From Plazaster borealis (taxonomy: Eukaryota; Echinodermata; Asteroidea; Forcipulatida; Labidiasteridae), in the NCBI GenBank assembly GCA_021014325.1, contig JAJGQC010000718.1, positions 48,431 through 112,430 of the forward strand: a stretch of DNA of 64,000 bases. The letters run 5' to 3'. Of this stretch, positions 33,976 to 46,840 are shown piece by piece; positions within the stretch are counted from its first letter, which is position 1, and every line of letters starts with the position of its first letter. The position numbers and the translations under genes were made by a program. The notes below the pieces were generated by a model that saw only the letters and a list, made by a program, of their open reading frames with translations, was not told where the DNA came from and made no database searches.

Positions 33976-34091
33976 TGCATGTTAGCCAGCGGCCCATAGC
34001 GCATCTTGCATTGGTAGTCCGAGTCGTAGATACGGCCTGGCAACCATCGAATGACGAGTTCCGATTCTACAACCAACTTGCACGGTTTGAG
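33976..34091 (-). CDS. ADAMTS-like disintegrin-like domain exon, 5' part
   Basis: 116 nt, acceptor GCTTTTTTAG, donor ATGCA|GTAATT. It reads LKPCKLVVESELVIRWLPGR and then IYDSDYQCKMRYGPLANM. LPG-x-x-YD-x-D-x-QC-x-x-x-x-G is the signature of the ADAMTS region after the protease. It ends in phase 2 while the 33,645 exon starts in phase 0, so an indel or a missing exon separates them. The satellite array starts 372 bp away, in the direction where the protease exons should lie. Confidence 0.55.
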
Positions 34092-34194
34092 CTAAAAAAG
34101 CAAAACATAAATTGCAATAAATTTCAAGAATTTACCTTTCCTGGGTGATACAGTTTTTTTAAATAATTAAACACTTTTATTAAAAATTGAATCA

Positions 34195-34462
34195 CCTGCT
34201 ATATCGCCGCGGCGAGTATCTCGCCGCAGCAAGTTACCAACTGCGAAGACCGAGCGTGCAAGAGCAGCTAGGGTCCGCCCGGGTCCAGAGCCTGTGGGCT
34301 ACCCCTGCCTGGGTGCGGAGAGGGCCCTCCCGGAGACCGCCAAGTAAGAAGTCGGAGGCATTCGGAGGAGAGGGCTGATGGGAGCCGGAGGCGCTGCGAC
34401 ACCCACGAAGCGGTTCTGCATACAGGGCCCCGGTAAAGCAAAGACCGAGCGTGCAAGAGCAG
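34195..34462. repeat. GC-rich segment flanked by 20-bp direct repeats
   Basis: AAGACCGAGCGTGCAAGAGC occurs at about 34,246-34,267 and again at 34,441-34,462. The 170 bp between and the preceding CGCCGCGGCGAGTATCTCGC palindrome are far richer in GC than the surroundings. Satellite sequence begins immediately after the second copy. No known RNA or domain was recognised. Confidence 0.7.
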
Positions 34463-37400
34463 AAGCGTTCTTTGTTGGATCCTAATCTATCTTTGTTGTA
34501 CAGCCAAAAACCGTATAAAAGCATAACTTGTTTGACCCAAATATTAAAATATGCCTTGTAAATATTTTTAAGTCTAATTTTCAAAACATTTTTTAAGCAC
34601 CAGATCTCCGCGAATACTTTGCTGGTGCAAACTAAAACTCTGTAACTAATTTATTCCAGAAGAAATGGGTGTTCCTTGGGCAGAAAAAATTGCGTCGCTT
34701 TTTGGCGAAAAATGGCTAATTCACCCAGTTTTGAGAATGGAGCTTTTTCCCACACAGAAACGCTCTTTGATGGATCCTGATCTTTCTTTTTTGTAAAGCC
34801 GAAAACCGTATAAAAGCATAACTTGTGTGACCCAAATATTAAAATATCTACAGTAGACATAAATCGCCACAGTTAAAGTAACATACCGCCCTAACACGGG
34901 CCCTCTTCGCGAATACTTTTAGGGGGCATCCTCGACGGTGCTGCTGGTGCAAACTAAAACTCTGTAATTCACCCAGTTTTGAGAATGGAGCTTTTTCCCA
35001 CACAGAAACGGTCTTTGTCGGATCCTAATTTATCTTTTTTGTACAGCCGAAAACCGTATAAAAGCATGACTTGTGTGACCCAAATATTAAAATAATTATA
35101 GGCTTACGCCTTGTAGACTATAGCCTTGTAGACATAAATCGCCACCGTTAAAGTAACATACCGCCCTCAAACTTGTCCTTTAGGCATTAAATGACCACCG
35201 TTAAAGTAACATACCGCCCTCACACGAGTCAACTGCACATAAATCTCCACCGTTAAAGATAATTATTAGTGGGCACCGTAATAATATTACGGTGCCCAAT
35301 TTTCTTTGTCTAATTTCCAAAACATTTTTTAAGCGCCGGATCTCTGGGAATACTTTAAGGGGGCATCCTCGACGGTGCTGCTGGTGCAAACTAAAACTCT
35401 GTAACTAATTTATTCGAGAAGAAATGGGTGTTCTTTGGGCAGAGAAAATTGCGTCGCTTTTTGGCGAAAAAATGCTAATTCACCCAGTTTTGAGAATGCA
35501 GCTTTTTCCCACACAGAAACGCTCATTGTTGGATCCTAATCTATCTTTTTTTGTACAGCCGAAAACCGTATAAAAGCATAACTTGTTTGACCCAAATATT
35601 AAAATATCTACAATATCTAGCCTTGTAGACATAAATCGCCACCGTTAAAGTAACATACCGCCCTCAAACTTGTCCACTAGGCATAAAATGACCACCGTTA
35701 AAGTAACTTACCGCCCTCACACGAGTCAACTGCACATAAATCTCCACCGTTAAAGATTATTATTAGTGGCACCGTAATAATATTACGGTGCCCATTTTTC
35801 TTTGTCTAATTTTCAAAACATTTTTTAAGCGCCGGATCTTCGCGAATACTTTTAGGGGGCATCCTCGACGGTGCTGTGGTGCAAACTAAAACTCTGTAAT
35901 TCACCCAGTTTTGAGAATGGAGCTTTTTCCCACACAGGAACGCTCTTTGTTGGATCCTAATCTATCTTTTTTGTACAGCCGAAAACCGTATAAAAGCATG
36001 ACTTGTTTGACCCAAATATTAAAATAATTATGTACAAGGCTTAAGTAGACTATAGCCTTGTAGACATAAATCGACACCGTTAAAGTAACATACCGCCCTC
36101 AAACTTGTCCACTAGGCATAAAATGACCACCGTTAAAGTAACATACCGCCCTCACACGAGTCAACTGCACATAAATCTCCACCGTTAAAGATTATTGTTA
36201 GTGGGCACCGTAATAATATTACGGTGCCCATTTTTCTTTGTCTAATTTCCAAAACATTTTTTAAGCGCCGGATCTCCGCGAATACTTTTAGGGGGCATCC
36301 TCGACGGTGCTGCTGGTGCAAACTAAAACTCTGTAACTAATTTATTCCAGAAGAAATGGGTGTTCCTTGGGCAGAGAAAATTGCGTCGCTTCTTGGCAAA
36401 AAATTGCTAATTCAACCAGTTTTGAGAATGGAGCTTTTTCCCACACAGAAACGCTCTTTGTTGGATCCTAATCTATCTTTTTTGTACAGCCGAAAACCAT
36501 ATAAAAGCATAATTGTTTGACCCAAATATTAAAATATGCCTTGTAAATATTTTAAAGTTTAATTTTCAAAACATTTTTTAAGCGCCGGATCTCCGTGAAT
36601 ACTTTTAGGGGGCATCCTCGACGGTACTGCTGGTGCAAACTAAAACTCTGTAACTAATTTATTCCAGAAGAAATGGGTGTTCCTTGGGCAAAAAAAATTG
36701 CGTCGCTTTTTGGCGAAAAATGGCTAATTCACCCAGTTTTGAGAATGGAGCTTTTTCCCACACAGAAACGCTCTTTGTTGGATCCTGATCTATCTTTTTT
36801 GTAAAGCCGAAAACCGTATAAAAGCATAACTTGTGTGACCCAAATATTAAAATATCTACAGTAGACATAAATCGCCACCGTTAAAGTAACATACCGCCCT
36901 AACACGGGCCCTCTTCGCGAATACTTTTAGGGGGCATCCTCGACGGTGCTGCTGGTGCAAACTAAAACTCTGTAATTCACCCAGTTTTGAGAATGGAGCT
37001 TTTTCCCACACAGAAACGCTCTTTGTTGGATCCTAATCTATCTTTTTTGTACAGCCGAAAACCGTATAAAAGCATATTTGTTTGACCCAAATATTAAAAT
37101 ATCTACAGTAGACATTAATCGCCACCGTTAAAGTAACATACCGCCCTAACACGGGCCCTCTTCGCAAATACTTTTAGGGGGCATCCTCGACGGTGCTGCT
37201 GGTGCAAACTAAAACTCTGTAATTCACCCAGTTTTGAGAATGGAGCTTTTTCCCACACAGAAACGGTCTTTGTCGGATCATAATTTTTTTTTTTTGTACA
37301 GCCGAAAACCGTATAAAAGCATGACTTGTGTGACCCAAATATTAAAATAATTATGTACAAGGCTATAGGTTTAAGCCTTGTAGACTATAGCCTTGTAGAC

Positions 37401-40400
37401 ATAAATCGCCACCGTTAAAGTAACATACCGCCCTCAAACTTGTCCACTAGGCATAAAATGACCACCGTTAAAGTAACATACCGCCCTCACACGAGTCAAC
37501 TGCACATAAACCTCCACCGTTAAAGATAATTATTAGTGGGAACCGTAATAATATTACGGTGCCCAATTTTCTTTGTCTAATTTTCAAAACATTTTTTAAG
37601 CGCCGGATCTCCGCGAATACTTTAAGGGGGCATCCTCGACGGTGCTGCTGGTGCAAACTAAAACTCTGTAACTAATTTATTCCAGAAGAAATGGGTGTTC
37701 TTTGGGCAGAGAAAATTGCCTCGCTTTTGGCGAAAAATGGCTAATTCACCCAGTTTTGAGAATGGAGTTTTTTCCAACACAGAAACGCTCTTTGTTGGAT
37801 CCTGATCTATCTTTTTTGTAAAGCCGAAAACCGTATAAACGCATAACTTGTCTGACCCAAATATTAAAATATCCACCATTTCTAGCCTTGTAGACATAAA
37901 TCGCCACCGTTATGGTAACATACCGCCCTAACACGGGCCCTGTCCGCGAATACTTTTAGGGGGCATCCTCGACGGTGCTGCTGGTGCAAACTAAAACTCT
38001 GTAATTCACCCAGTTTTGAGAATGGAGCCTTTTCCCACACAGAAACGGTCTTTGTTGGATCCTAATTTTCTCTTTTTTGTACAGCCGAAAACCGTATAAA
38101 AGCATGACTTGTGTGACCCAAATATTAAAATAATTATGTACAAGGCTATAGGCTTAAGCCTTGTAGACTATAGCCTTGTAGACATAAATCGCCACCGTTA
38201 AAGTAACATACCGCCCTCAAACTTGTCCACTAGGCATAAAATGACCACCGTTAAAGTAACATACCGCCCTCACACGAGTCAACTGCACATCAATCTCCAC
38301 CGTTAAAGATAATTATTAGTGGGCACCGTAATAATAATTTTCTTTGTCTAATTTTCAAAACATTTTTTAAGCGCCGGATCTCCGCGAATACTTTAAGGGG
38401 GCATCCTCGACGGTGCTGCTGGTGCAAACTAAAACTCTGTAACTAATTTATTCCAGAAGAAATGGGTGTTTTTTGGGCAGAGAAAATTGCGTCGGTTTTG
38501 GCGAAAAATTGCTAATTCACCCAGTTTTGAGAATGGAGCTTTTTCCCACACAGAAACGCTCTTTGTTGGATCCTAATCTATCTTTTTTGTACAGCCGAAA
38601 ACCGTATAAAAGCATATTTGTTTGACCCAAATATTAAAATATCTACAGTAGACATAAATCGCCACCGTTAAAGTAACATACCGCCCTAACACGGGCCCTC
38701 TTCGCGAATACTTTTAGGGGGCATCCTCGACGGTGCTGCTGGTGCAAACTAAAACTCTGTAATTCACCCAGTTTTGAGAATGGAGCTTTTTCCCACACAG
38801 AAACGGTCTTTGTCGGATCCTAATTTATCTTTTTTGTACAGCCGAAAACCGTATAAAAGCATGACTTGTGTGACCCAAATATTAAAATAATTATGTACAA
38901 GGCTATAGGCTTAAGCCTTGTAGACTATAGCCTTGTAGACATAAATCGCCACCGTTAAAGTAACATACCGCCCTCAAACTTGTCCACTAGGCATAAAATG
39001 ACCACCGTTAAAGTAACATACCGCCCTCACACGAGTCAACTGCACATAAATCTCTACCGTTAAAGATAATTATTAGTGGGCACCGTAATAATATTACGGT
39101 GCCCAATTTTCTTTGTCTAATTTTCAAAACATTTTTTAAGCGCCGGATCTCCGCGAATACTTTTAGGGGGCATCCTCGACGGTGCTGCTGGTGCAAACTA
39201 AAACTCTGTAACTAATTTATTCCAGAAGAAATGGGTGTTCTTTGGGCAGAGAAAATTGCGTCGCTTTTGGCGAAAAATTGCTAATTCACCCAGTTTTGAG
39301 AATGGAGCTTTTTCCCACACAGAAACGCTCTTTGTTGGATCCTAATCTATCTTTTTTGTACAGCCGAAAACCGTATAAAAGCATATTTGTTTGACCCAAA
39401 TATTTAAATATGCCTTGTAAATATTTTTAAGTCTAATTTTCAAAACATTTTTTAAGCGCCGGATCTCCGCGAATACTTTTAGGGGGCATCCTCGACGGTG
39501 CTGCTGGTGCAAACTAAAACTCTGTAACTAATTTATTCCAGAAAAAAAGGGGTGTTCCTTGGGCAGAAAAGATTGCGTCGCTTTTTGGCGAAAAATGGCT
39601 AATTCACCCAGTTTTGAGAATGGAGCTTTTTTCCCACACAGAAACGCTCTTTGTTGGATCCTGATCTATCTTTTTTGTAAAGCCGAAAACCGTAAAAACG
39701 CATAACTTGTGTGACTCAAATATTAAAATATCCACAATTTCTAGCCTTGTAGACATAAATCGCCACCGTTAAAGTAACATACCGCCCTAACACGGGCCCT
39801 GTCCGCGAATACTTTTAGGGGGCATCCTCGACGGTGCTGCTGGTGCAAACTAAAACTCTGTAATTCACCCAGTTTTGAGAATGGAGCTTTTTCCAACACA
39901 GAAACGGTCTTTGTTGGATCCTAATTTATCTTTTTTGTACAGCCGAAAACCGTATAAAAGCATGACTTGTGTGACCCAAATATTAAAATAATTATGTACA
40001 AGGCTATAGGCTTAAGCCTTGTAGACTATAGCCTTGTAGACATAAATCGCCACCGTTAAAGTAACATACCGCCCTCAAACTTGTCCACTAGGCATAAAAT
40101 GACCACCGTTAAAGTAACATACCGCCCTCACACGAGTCAACTGCACATAAATCTCTACCGTTAAAGATAATTATTAGTGTGCACAGTAATATTATTACGG
40201 TGCCCAATTTTCTTTGTCTAATTTTCAAAACATTTTTTAAGCGCCGGATCTCCGCGAATACTTTAAGGGGGCATCCTCGACGGTGCTGCTGGTGCAAACT
40301 AAAACTCTGTAACTAATTTATTCCAGATGAAATGGGTGTTCTTTGGGCAGAGAAAATTGCGTCGCTTTTGGCGAAAAATTGCTAATTCACCCAGTTTTGA

Positions 40401-42953
40401 GAATGGAGCTTTTTCCCACACAGAAACGCTCTTTGTTGGATCCTAATCTATCTTTTTTGTACAGCCGAAAACCGTATAAAAGCATATTTGTTTGACCCAA
40501 ATATTTAAATATGCCTTGTAAATATTTTTAAGTCTAATTTTCAAAACATTTTTTAAGCGCCGGATCTCCGCGAATACTTTTAGGAGGCATCCTCGACGGT
40601 GCTGCTGGTGCAAACTAAAACTCTGTAACTAATTTATTCCAGAAAAAAAAAGGGTGTTCCTTGGGCAGAAAAGATTGCGTCGCTTTTGGCGAAAAATGGC
40701 TAATTCACCAAGTTTTGAGAATGGAGCTTTTTTCCCACACAGAAACGCTCTTTGTTGGATCCTGATCTATCTTTTTTGTAAAGCCGAAAACCGTAAAAAC
40801 GCATAACTTGTGTGACTCAAATATTAAAATATCCACAATTTCTAGCCTTGTAGACATAAATCGCCACCGTTAAAGTAACATACCGCCCTAACACGGGCCC
40901 TGTCCGCGAATACTTTTAGGGGGCATCCTCGACGGTGCTGCTGGTGCAAACTAAAACTCTGTAATTCACCCAGTTTTGAGAATGGAGCTTTTTCCAACAC
41001 AGAAACGGTCTTTGTTGGATCCTAATTTATCTTTTTTGTACAGCCGAAAACCGTATAAAAGCATGACTTGTGTGACCCAAATATTAAAATAATTATGTAC
41101 AAGGCTATAGGCTTAAGCCTTGTAGACTATAGCCTTGTAGACATAAATCGCCACCGTTAAAGTAACATACCGCCCTCAAACTTGTCCACTAGGCATAAAA
41201 TGACCACCGTTAAAGTAACATACCGCCCTCACACGAGTCAACTGCACATAAATCTCCACCGTTAAAGATAATTATTAGTGGGCACCGTAATAATAATTTT
41301 CTTTGTCTAATTTTCAAAACATTTTTTAAGCGCCGGATCTCCGCGAATACTTTAAGGAGGCATCCTCGACGGTGCTGCTGGTGCAAACTAAAACTCTGTA
41401 ACTAATTTATTCGAGTAGAAAGGGTGTTCTTTGGGCAGAGAAAATTGCGTCGCTTTTGGCGAAAAATTGCTAATTCACCCAGTTTTGAGAATGGAGCTTT
41501 TTTCCCACACAGAAACGCTCTTTGTTGGATCCTAATTAATCTTTTTTGTACAGCCGAAAACCGTATAAAAGCATATTTGTTTGACCCAAATATTAAAATA
41601 TCTACAGTAGACATAAATCGCCACCGTTAAAGTAACATACCGCCCTAACACGGGCCCTCTTCGCGAATACTTTTAGGGGGCATCCTCGACGGTGCTGCTG
41701 GTGCAAACTAAAACTCTGCAACTAATTTATTCCAGAAGAAATGGGTGTTCTTTGGGCAGAGAAAATTGCGTCGCTTTTTGGCGAAAAATGGCTACTTCAC
41801 CAAGTTTTGAGAATGGAGCTTTTTCCCACACAGAAACGCTCTTTGTTGGATCCTGATCTATCTTTTTTGTACAGCCGAAAACCGTATTAAAAGCATAACA
41901 TGTTTGACCCAAATATTAAAATATCTACAATATCTAGCCTTGTAGACATAAATCGCCACTGTTAAAGAAACATACCGCCCTAACACGGGCCCTCTCCGCG
42001 AATACTTTTAGCTGGCATCCTCGACGGTGCTGCTGGTGCAAACTAAAACTCTGTAATTAACCCAGTTTTGAGAATGGAGCTTTTTCCCACACAGAAACGC
42101 TCTTTGTTGGATCCTAATCTATCTTTTTTGTACAGCCGAAAACCGTATAAAAGCGTGACTTGTTTGACCCAAATATTAAAATAATTATGTACAAGGCTTA
42201 AGTAGACTATAGCCTTGTAGACATAAATTGCCACCGTTAAAGTTACATACCGCCCTCAAACTTGTCCACTACGCATAAAATGACCACCGTTAAAGTAACA
42301 TACCGCCCTCACACGAGTCAACTGCACATAAATCTCCACCGTTAAAGATTATTATTAGTGGCACCGTAATAATATTACGGTGCCCATTTTTCTTTGTCTA
42401 ATTTTCAAAACATTTTTTAAGCGCCGGATCTTCGCGAATACTTTTAGGGGGCATCCTCGACGGTGCTGTGGTGCAAACTAAAACTCTGTAACTAATTTAT
42501 TCGAGAAGAAATGGGTGTTCTTTGGGCAGAGAAAATTGCGTCGCTTTTTGGCGAAAAATGGCTAATTCACCCAGTTTTGTAAAATGGAGATTTTTCCCAC
42601 ACAGACACGCTCTTTGTTGGATCCTTATCTATCTTTTTTGTACAGCCGAAAACCGTATAAAAACATAACTTGTTTGACCCAAATATTAACATATGTACAA
42701 GGCCTTGTAGACATAAATCGCCACCGTTAAAGTAACATACCGCCCTCACACTTGTCCACTTGGCATAAAATGACCACCGTTAAAGTAACATACCGCCATC
42801 ACACGAGTCAACTGCACATAAATCTCCACCGTTAAAGATTATTATTAGTGGGCACCGTTATAATTATTACCGTGCCCATTTTTCTTTTTCAAAACATTTT
42901 TTTAAGCGCCGGATCCCCGCGAATACTTTTAGGGGGGCATCCTGAATAAATAT
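34463..42953. repeat. Composite satellite array, 8.5 kb
   Basis: About 23 copies of a core block (ACCCAGTTTTGAGAATGGAG, CACACAGAAACGCTCTTTG, GAAAACCGTATAAAAGCAT) are joined by either a short or a long linker. The long linker has GTAAAGTAACATACCGCCCT-like subrepeats, a palindrome and GGCATCCTCGACGGTGCTG. The motif CCGCCCTCACACGAG recurs at 36,146, 37,481, 38,264, 39,021, 40,122, 41,223 and 42,303. Its spacing is therefore irregular at first, then 1,101, 1,101 and 1,080 bp, a partial higher-order period. Frames of about 62 codons repeat with the unit and are not genes. Confidence 0.95.
35271..35297. repeat. Recurring palindrome in the satellite
   Basis: GGGCACCGTAATA faces its near-exact complement TATTACGGTGCCC. 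It recurs in most long linkers (for example near 36,201, 37,540 and 39,080). At 38,320 and 41,281 the right half is deleted. Confidence 0.9.
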
Positions 42954-43907
42954 TAATTGCAGCCTGCATTTTGATTTTATAACTCAGGATGGCTGATTCA
43001 ATGACTCCCTACTCTAAAATGATGTTTAAATAATGATCTTGCTAAAACAAAATTGGTTAAAGTGGTCAGATATTGCATGAGATCGCACCACAGAGCATCT
43101 AGAATCCAAACTGTTGCGGAGCATTTAAGCGGGCCCCGGAACCAATGCAGTTACGGCTTCGCGTAACGCGCTCTCAGGCGCCACAAATTGCATTCACCAT
43201 TTGCTTGGTACATTTTCACGCCCCCCCCCCGTTTGGAAAATCCTGGATCCGCCCCTGTACATGAACCTTATAATAAAATAACCAAGAATTGTATACTTGT
43301 ATAAGAATTTGATCAACTTTGAGAGACCAGCACCACGACTCAAGAGGCATTTGACATCCCCATCAAATCTCATTTTGACTGAAAAATTAAAAACAATCTG
43401 ACATGCACAATTTTCCTCCAAATTGATTTTCCTGTTTTCAATATTGGTGTTTTGCTTTTCGTTGTTTTCACTTTCTTTTTTGATAACACTACAAATCCTC
43501 ATTGATATTCTTTTGACAAATTTTGCAATTAATTGTTTATTTTTTAAAATTATGAGCGATGCCCTAGTTCAAATGATAAGAAGCGGCATCAGTAAGGGTG
43601 GCTGCTTCAATTCCAAGCATAAATCCAAACGTGAAATGTTTGCCGATTGAAAAAACCACGGGGGGGGGGGCTATCCTACTCATTTCAAATTATCCCATAA
43701 ATTTTGAAATCGGGTGATGCATCTTTAAGAAAGAGCAGTAAGTACTAAGCCCCCATCCCTTGTCTCGCAAAATACAGAGGGACGGGGTTTCTCTTTTAAA
43801 ATATTATCAAATTAAGTATGACGTCATCGTGAACAAGTGAAGCTAAAATCCTAAGAGATCATCCATAAGTAAATTCATCACTTCGAGACCCAAGTTCATA
43901 GAGCTGC

Positions 43908-44307
43908 TTAAAGGAGTTGTATGTACGTTTGGTAAAAAAAATTGTAACCCACTGTTTGTTTCAATCCTATATAGTTGTAGATATATACCATAAAACTAAC
44001 CTGTGAAAATTTCATTTCAAAAGGTGGTAGCGTTTTTGAGATATTGCCAAAAATCTGGAGCGGTTATGGAGAGGAAAAATAATCTGCAATTGGACCACAC
44101 AATCTGAGAAACCTTACTGTCGGTAACGCTTCTCAGATTCAAATTTTTTTGGATAAAAAGTGATATGTTTTTCCATAACCGCAGTACTTCGAAGTGAAAA
44201 GTTTCTCAAAATGCATTATACTATCCAAAGCTGCTGTATTCTTACCAAGTAAGTTGTTAATGCCATTAATTTTCAGAGTAATTACCAAACATATACAGAC
44301 CCTTTAA
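43908..44307 (+). repeat. TTAA-bounded element, first of three in a row
   Basis: It begins TTAAAGGAGTTGTATGTACG and ends ACCAAACATATACAGACC plus CTTTAA. It sits in the TTAA of a GAGCTGCTTAAGC motif, the end of a family-2 element, which gives direct evidence of TTAA-targeted insertion. Confidence 0.82.
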
Positions 44308-44650
44308 AGGCAGTATATACTTTTGATAAAAGTCAAAAACCAGTATCCACACTTGGTGTATCCCAACATGTACATGAAACAACAAACCTGTGAAAGTTTA
44401 AGCTCAATCGGTCATTGCAATCACCCGAAAAAAAGTGAAAAGTGTTTTCACTGTTTTAAAACATCCAATTTTGACTCATGAGATCAAAACTAATTGTTTC
44501 ACTCATTTCTCAAAAACTGTAGCATTTAAAGCAAAAATATTTCAAAGGGAGTTTCCCATTATAACCATTTTTATACCACGTAAGTTGTGTGTGAATCTGT
44601 GAACATTTATATTTTTACTCTTACCAATGTTACAAACACCCTTTCAAGGT
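44304..44650 (+). repeat. TTAA-bounded element, second of three
   Basis: It shares the TTAAAGG boundary with the previous copy and opens TTAAAGGCAGTATATACTT. The interior has ACTTGGTGTATCCCAACATG. The right end (TACAAACACCC plus TTTCAAGG) merges with the left end of the third copy. Confidence 0.7.
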
Positions 44651-45017
44651 ATCGTACACGTTTCGTTTGGTAACGACTCAATAAAAATATTAGCATAAAA
44701 CTTACTTGGTAACAAGCAACGGAGAGCTGTTGATAGCATAAAACATTGTAGGAAACGACTCCCTCTGAAGTAACGTAGCTTTTGAGAAAGAGGTAATTTC
44801 TCACTATAATAATAAAAACTTCTTGCAAGAAGTTTTTATTCCTGTCTGAAAGCACACAAATTTGTACAAGGGTGTTTTTTCTTTCATCATTTTCTTGCAA
44901 CTTCGATGACCAATTGAGCCCAAATTTTCACAAGCTTGTTATTTTATGCATATGTTGGGATACACCAAGTGAGAACACTGGTCTTTGACAATTTCCAAAC
45001 GTGTTCAGTGCCTTTAA
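44644..45017 (+). repeat. TTAA-bounded element, third of three
   Basis: It opens CAAGGTATCGTACACG and ends CCAAACGTGTTCAGTGCC plus TTTAA. It includes TAATAAAAACTTCTTGCAAG and the reverse of CTTGGTGTATCCC. Confidence 0.8.
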
Positions 45018-46675
45018 AGTCTAATTCCAGAGCAATGGTTTTCCTTTACTCTGTGGTATAAGAATGTTGTTAATTTCATCACACTGCACCGACGTTCCAA
45101 AAAGTGTAATCATGGCAGAACATAAAAGTAGCTGAGCACAACAACAAATATGCTCACCAGAATAAGGTCACCAGCTAAAAAACCATACCGAATGTACAAC
45201 TTTTGACTGGTATCCGGCTTATTTTGCTTAGCAGAAAATTTTAATTGATGACTGTGTAAATCCATGTGTGAATCCTTGTGTGGATGACAAGGACAAATTT
45301 TCTAGTAACCAAAAAACAACAAAATCTAAGCAAAAATCAGTAATATTAATTAATGTTAAGGTGAATCAAAAGATAATAAACAAAAGATAAATTAACTGAC
45401 TGAACTAACAGGAGAAAAAAGGTATTCAATAAACAGAAATAAAAGCAAAATAGGAACAGAAAAGGAAAACAAATGCACTTCAAACTCTGTTCTGCTTCAA
45501 TCAACCACTTTATCATCATCAAATATTAACAAACACTTTTCGATATTATTAACGGATAACAAAATATTTTAAATACAATTTCACTTTGCATCAACCCTAA
45601 CGTTTTACATTTCTTCTCTTTGGAAGGAAGAACCAAAATTAAACATTTGCATTTATCATCATCATCCTCATCAACCTTCGAAACATAATACCGCCCTCTC
45701 GTGGCTACTCCTCAAAAATATATATTTTTTTATGGGATTGGTAAGCTGAACATCTGACGTCACACTTCAAGGCTCATGAATAACGCCAGATACCGGCCTT
45801 GAGCAATATACAATGCTTAAAATGCGCACGCTACACTACTCATTCTTCGTGTTCGTTTTAACTATTGTCTAGCGTATGCATAGTGCGATTCCTATACACA
45901 CCAAGCAATGCATACATCTTTTGTTATGGATAACCAGTACGCAAACCGAATTATGTGCGTTGCTGGAGTGTAGGCTTACTTTTTTTTTTTCACGCATTGT
46001 GCAAGTACGCATTATGCACAACGCATGATGGACACGTTCCGGCCGTTCGTGTCAATGGCATGTCTATTCTGATCAAATAAAACCATTTGGTTTGTAAGAC
46101 CAGTGCATGTCTCTATCTTTGCGGATAAAGACAGGGGACCAGTCTATGGGCTTGGAAACCCTTTGAATGGTTGCAAAAAGAAACCAGGATGTAACATTTT
46201 TCGAGAGGTTAACAAACTCTCTACAATTCGCCAAAAGGATTAGTTCGCAAAAGGATAAGTGTTTGTGGTCTAGCTCAGGTAGGTATACCGGAAAATGGTT
46301 TATCTAGTAAGCAAATTATAACAACAAAGTGACATTTGGCTTCAGCTGGCCAACAGCATTGCTCCTTTGTTATACAGCGAGTCTCCCTCAAGACCGGACC
46401 ATTGCAGAAGAACGCGTGACACTGGGTGGGTCTTCTTTTATATGAGCTTGCACGCATAGGAATGCGTCGGATTGAGACAGTGCCCATGACATAATTTATC
46501 CATGGTCCCTTAGTGTGAAATGACGCAAAGTGACGGTCCCTCAGTCCACTGGATCACAAGCGTATACCTGCTGGAACGTTCCTTCGCTGCTGGAATGCTC
46601 CTTCGCACCTAGAACATGCCCGGACTTTTGAGACGCTCCCTTAATCCTTCTTATCCACAGTTAATCTCCTAATCC

Positions 46676-46840
46676 TTAAATCAATGTCTTGTAAGACGCC
46701 ACCTGCAGATCGCTTCTCAACCAATCCGCCTCAAGCTGTCTGAAGTATTCCGTGTCCTCATCTTGGTACATCTGCTCTTGGACGTCTCGGATCTCCTGCT
46801 CCATCTTCCATCTCATGTCCCTCTTCATCCTCTCCATCAC
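46676..46840 (-). CDS. CEP95: CEP95-like terminal coding exon
   Basis: 165 nt, acceptor ATCTTATAG, phase 0, 54 codons plus TAA. It reads VMERMKRDMRWKMEQEIRDV, DEDTEYFRQLEADWLRS and DLQVASYKTLI. It is strongly charged, alpha-helical in character, and intact. Confidence 0.85.
   Translation of the reverse strand: MMERMKRDMRWKMEQEIRDVQEQMYQDEDTEYFRQLEADWLRSDLQVASYKTLI

Larger units (their letters stand above)
42954..46675. other. Non-coding interval between satellite and CEP95-like gene
   Basis: It holds a C-run near 43,222, a truncated family-2 end (about 43,890-43,909), three consecutive TTAA-family elements (43,908-45,017) and a family-2-like core at about 45,130-45,240. An ATC microsatellite lies near 45,655. 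The part next to 46,676 is the presumed 3' UTR of the CEP95-like gene. No exon is seen. Confidence 0.55.

Noticed and set aside
34234..34584. 116-codon minus-strand frame in the GC-rich block
   Set aside because: It crosses both 20-bp direct repeats and runs into satellite sequence, so it is most likely chance in GC-rich DNA.
35201..40297. Repeated frames of about 62 codons within the satellite
   Set aside because: They recur with the satellite unit and differ as the unit differs; there is no independent sign of coding.
46275..46487. Cysteine-containing minus-strand frame downstream of the CEP95-like stop
   Set aside because: It lies in the expected 3' UTR, lacks splice sites and matches no family I know.
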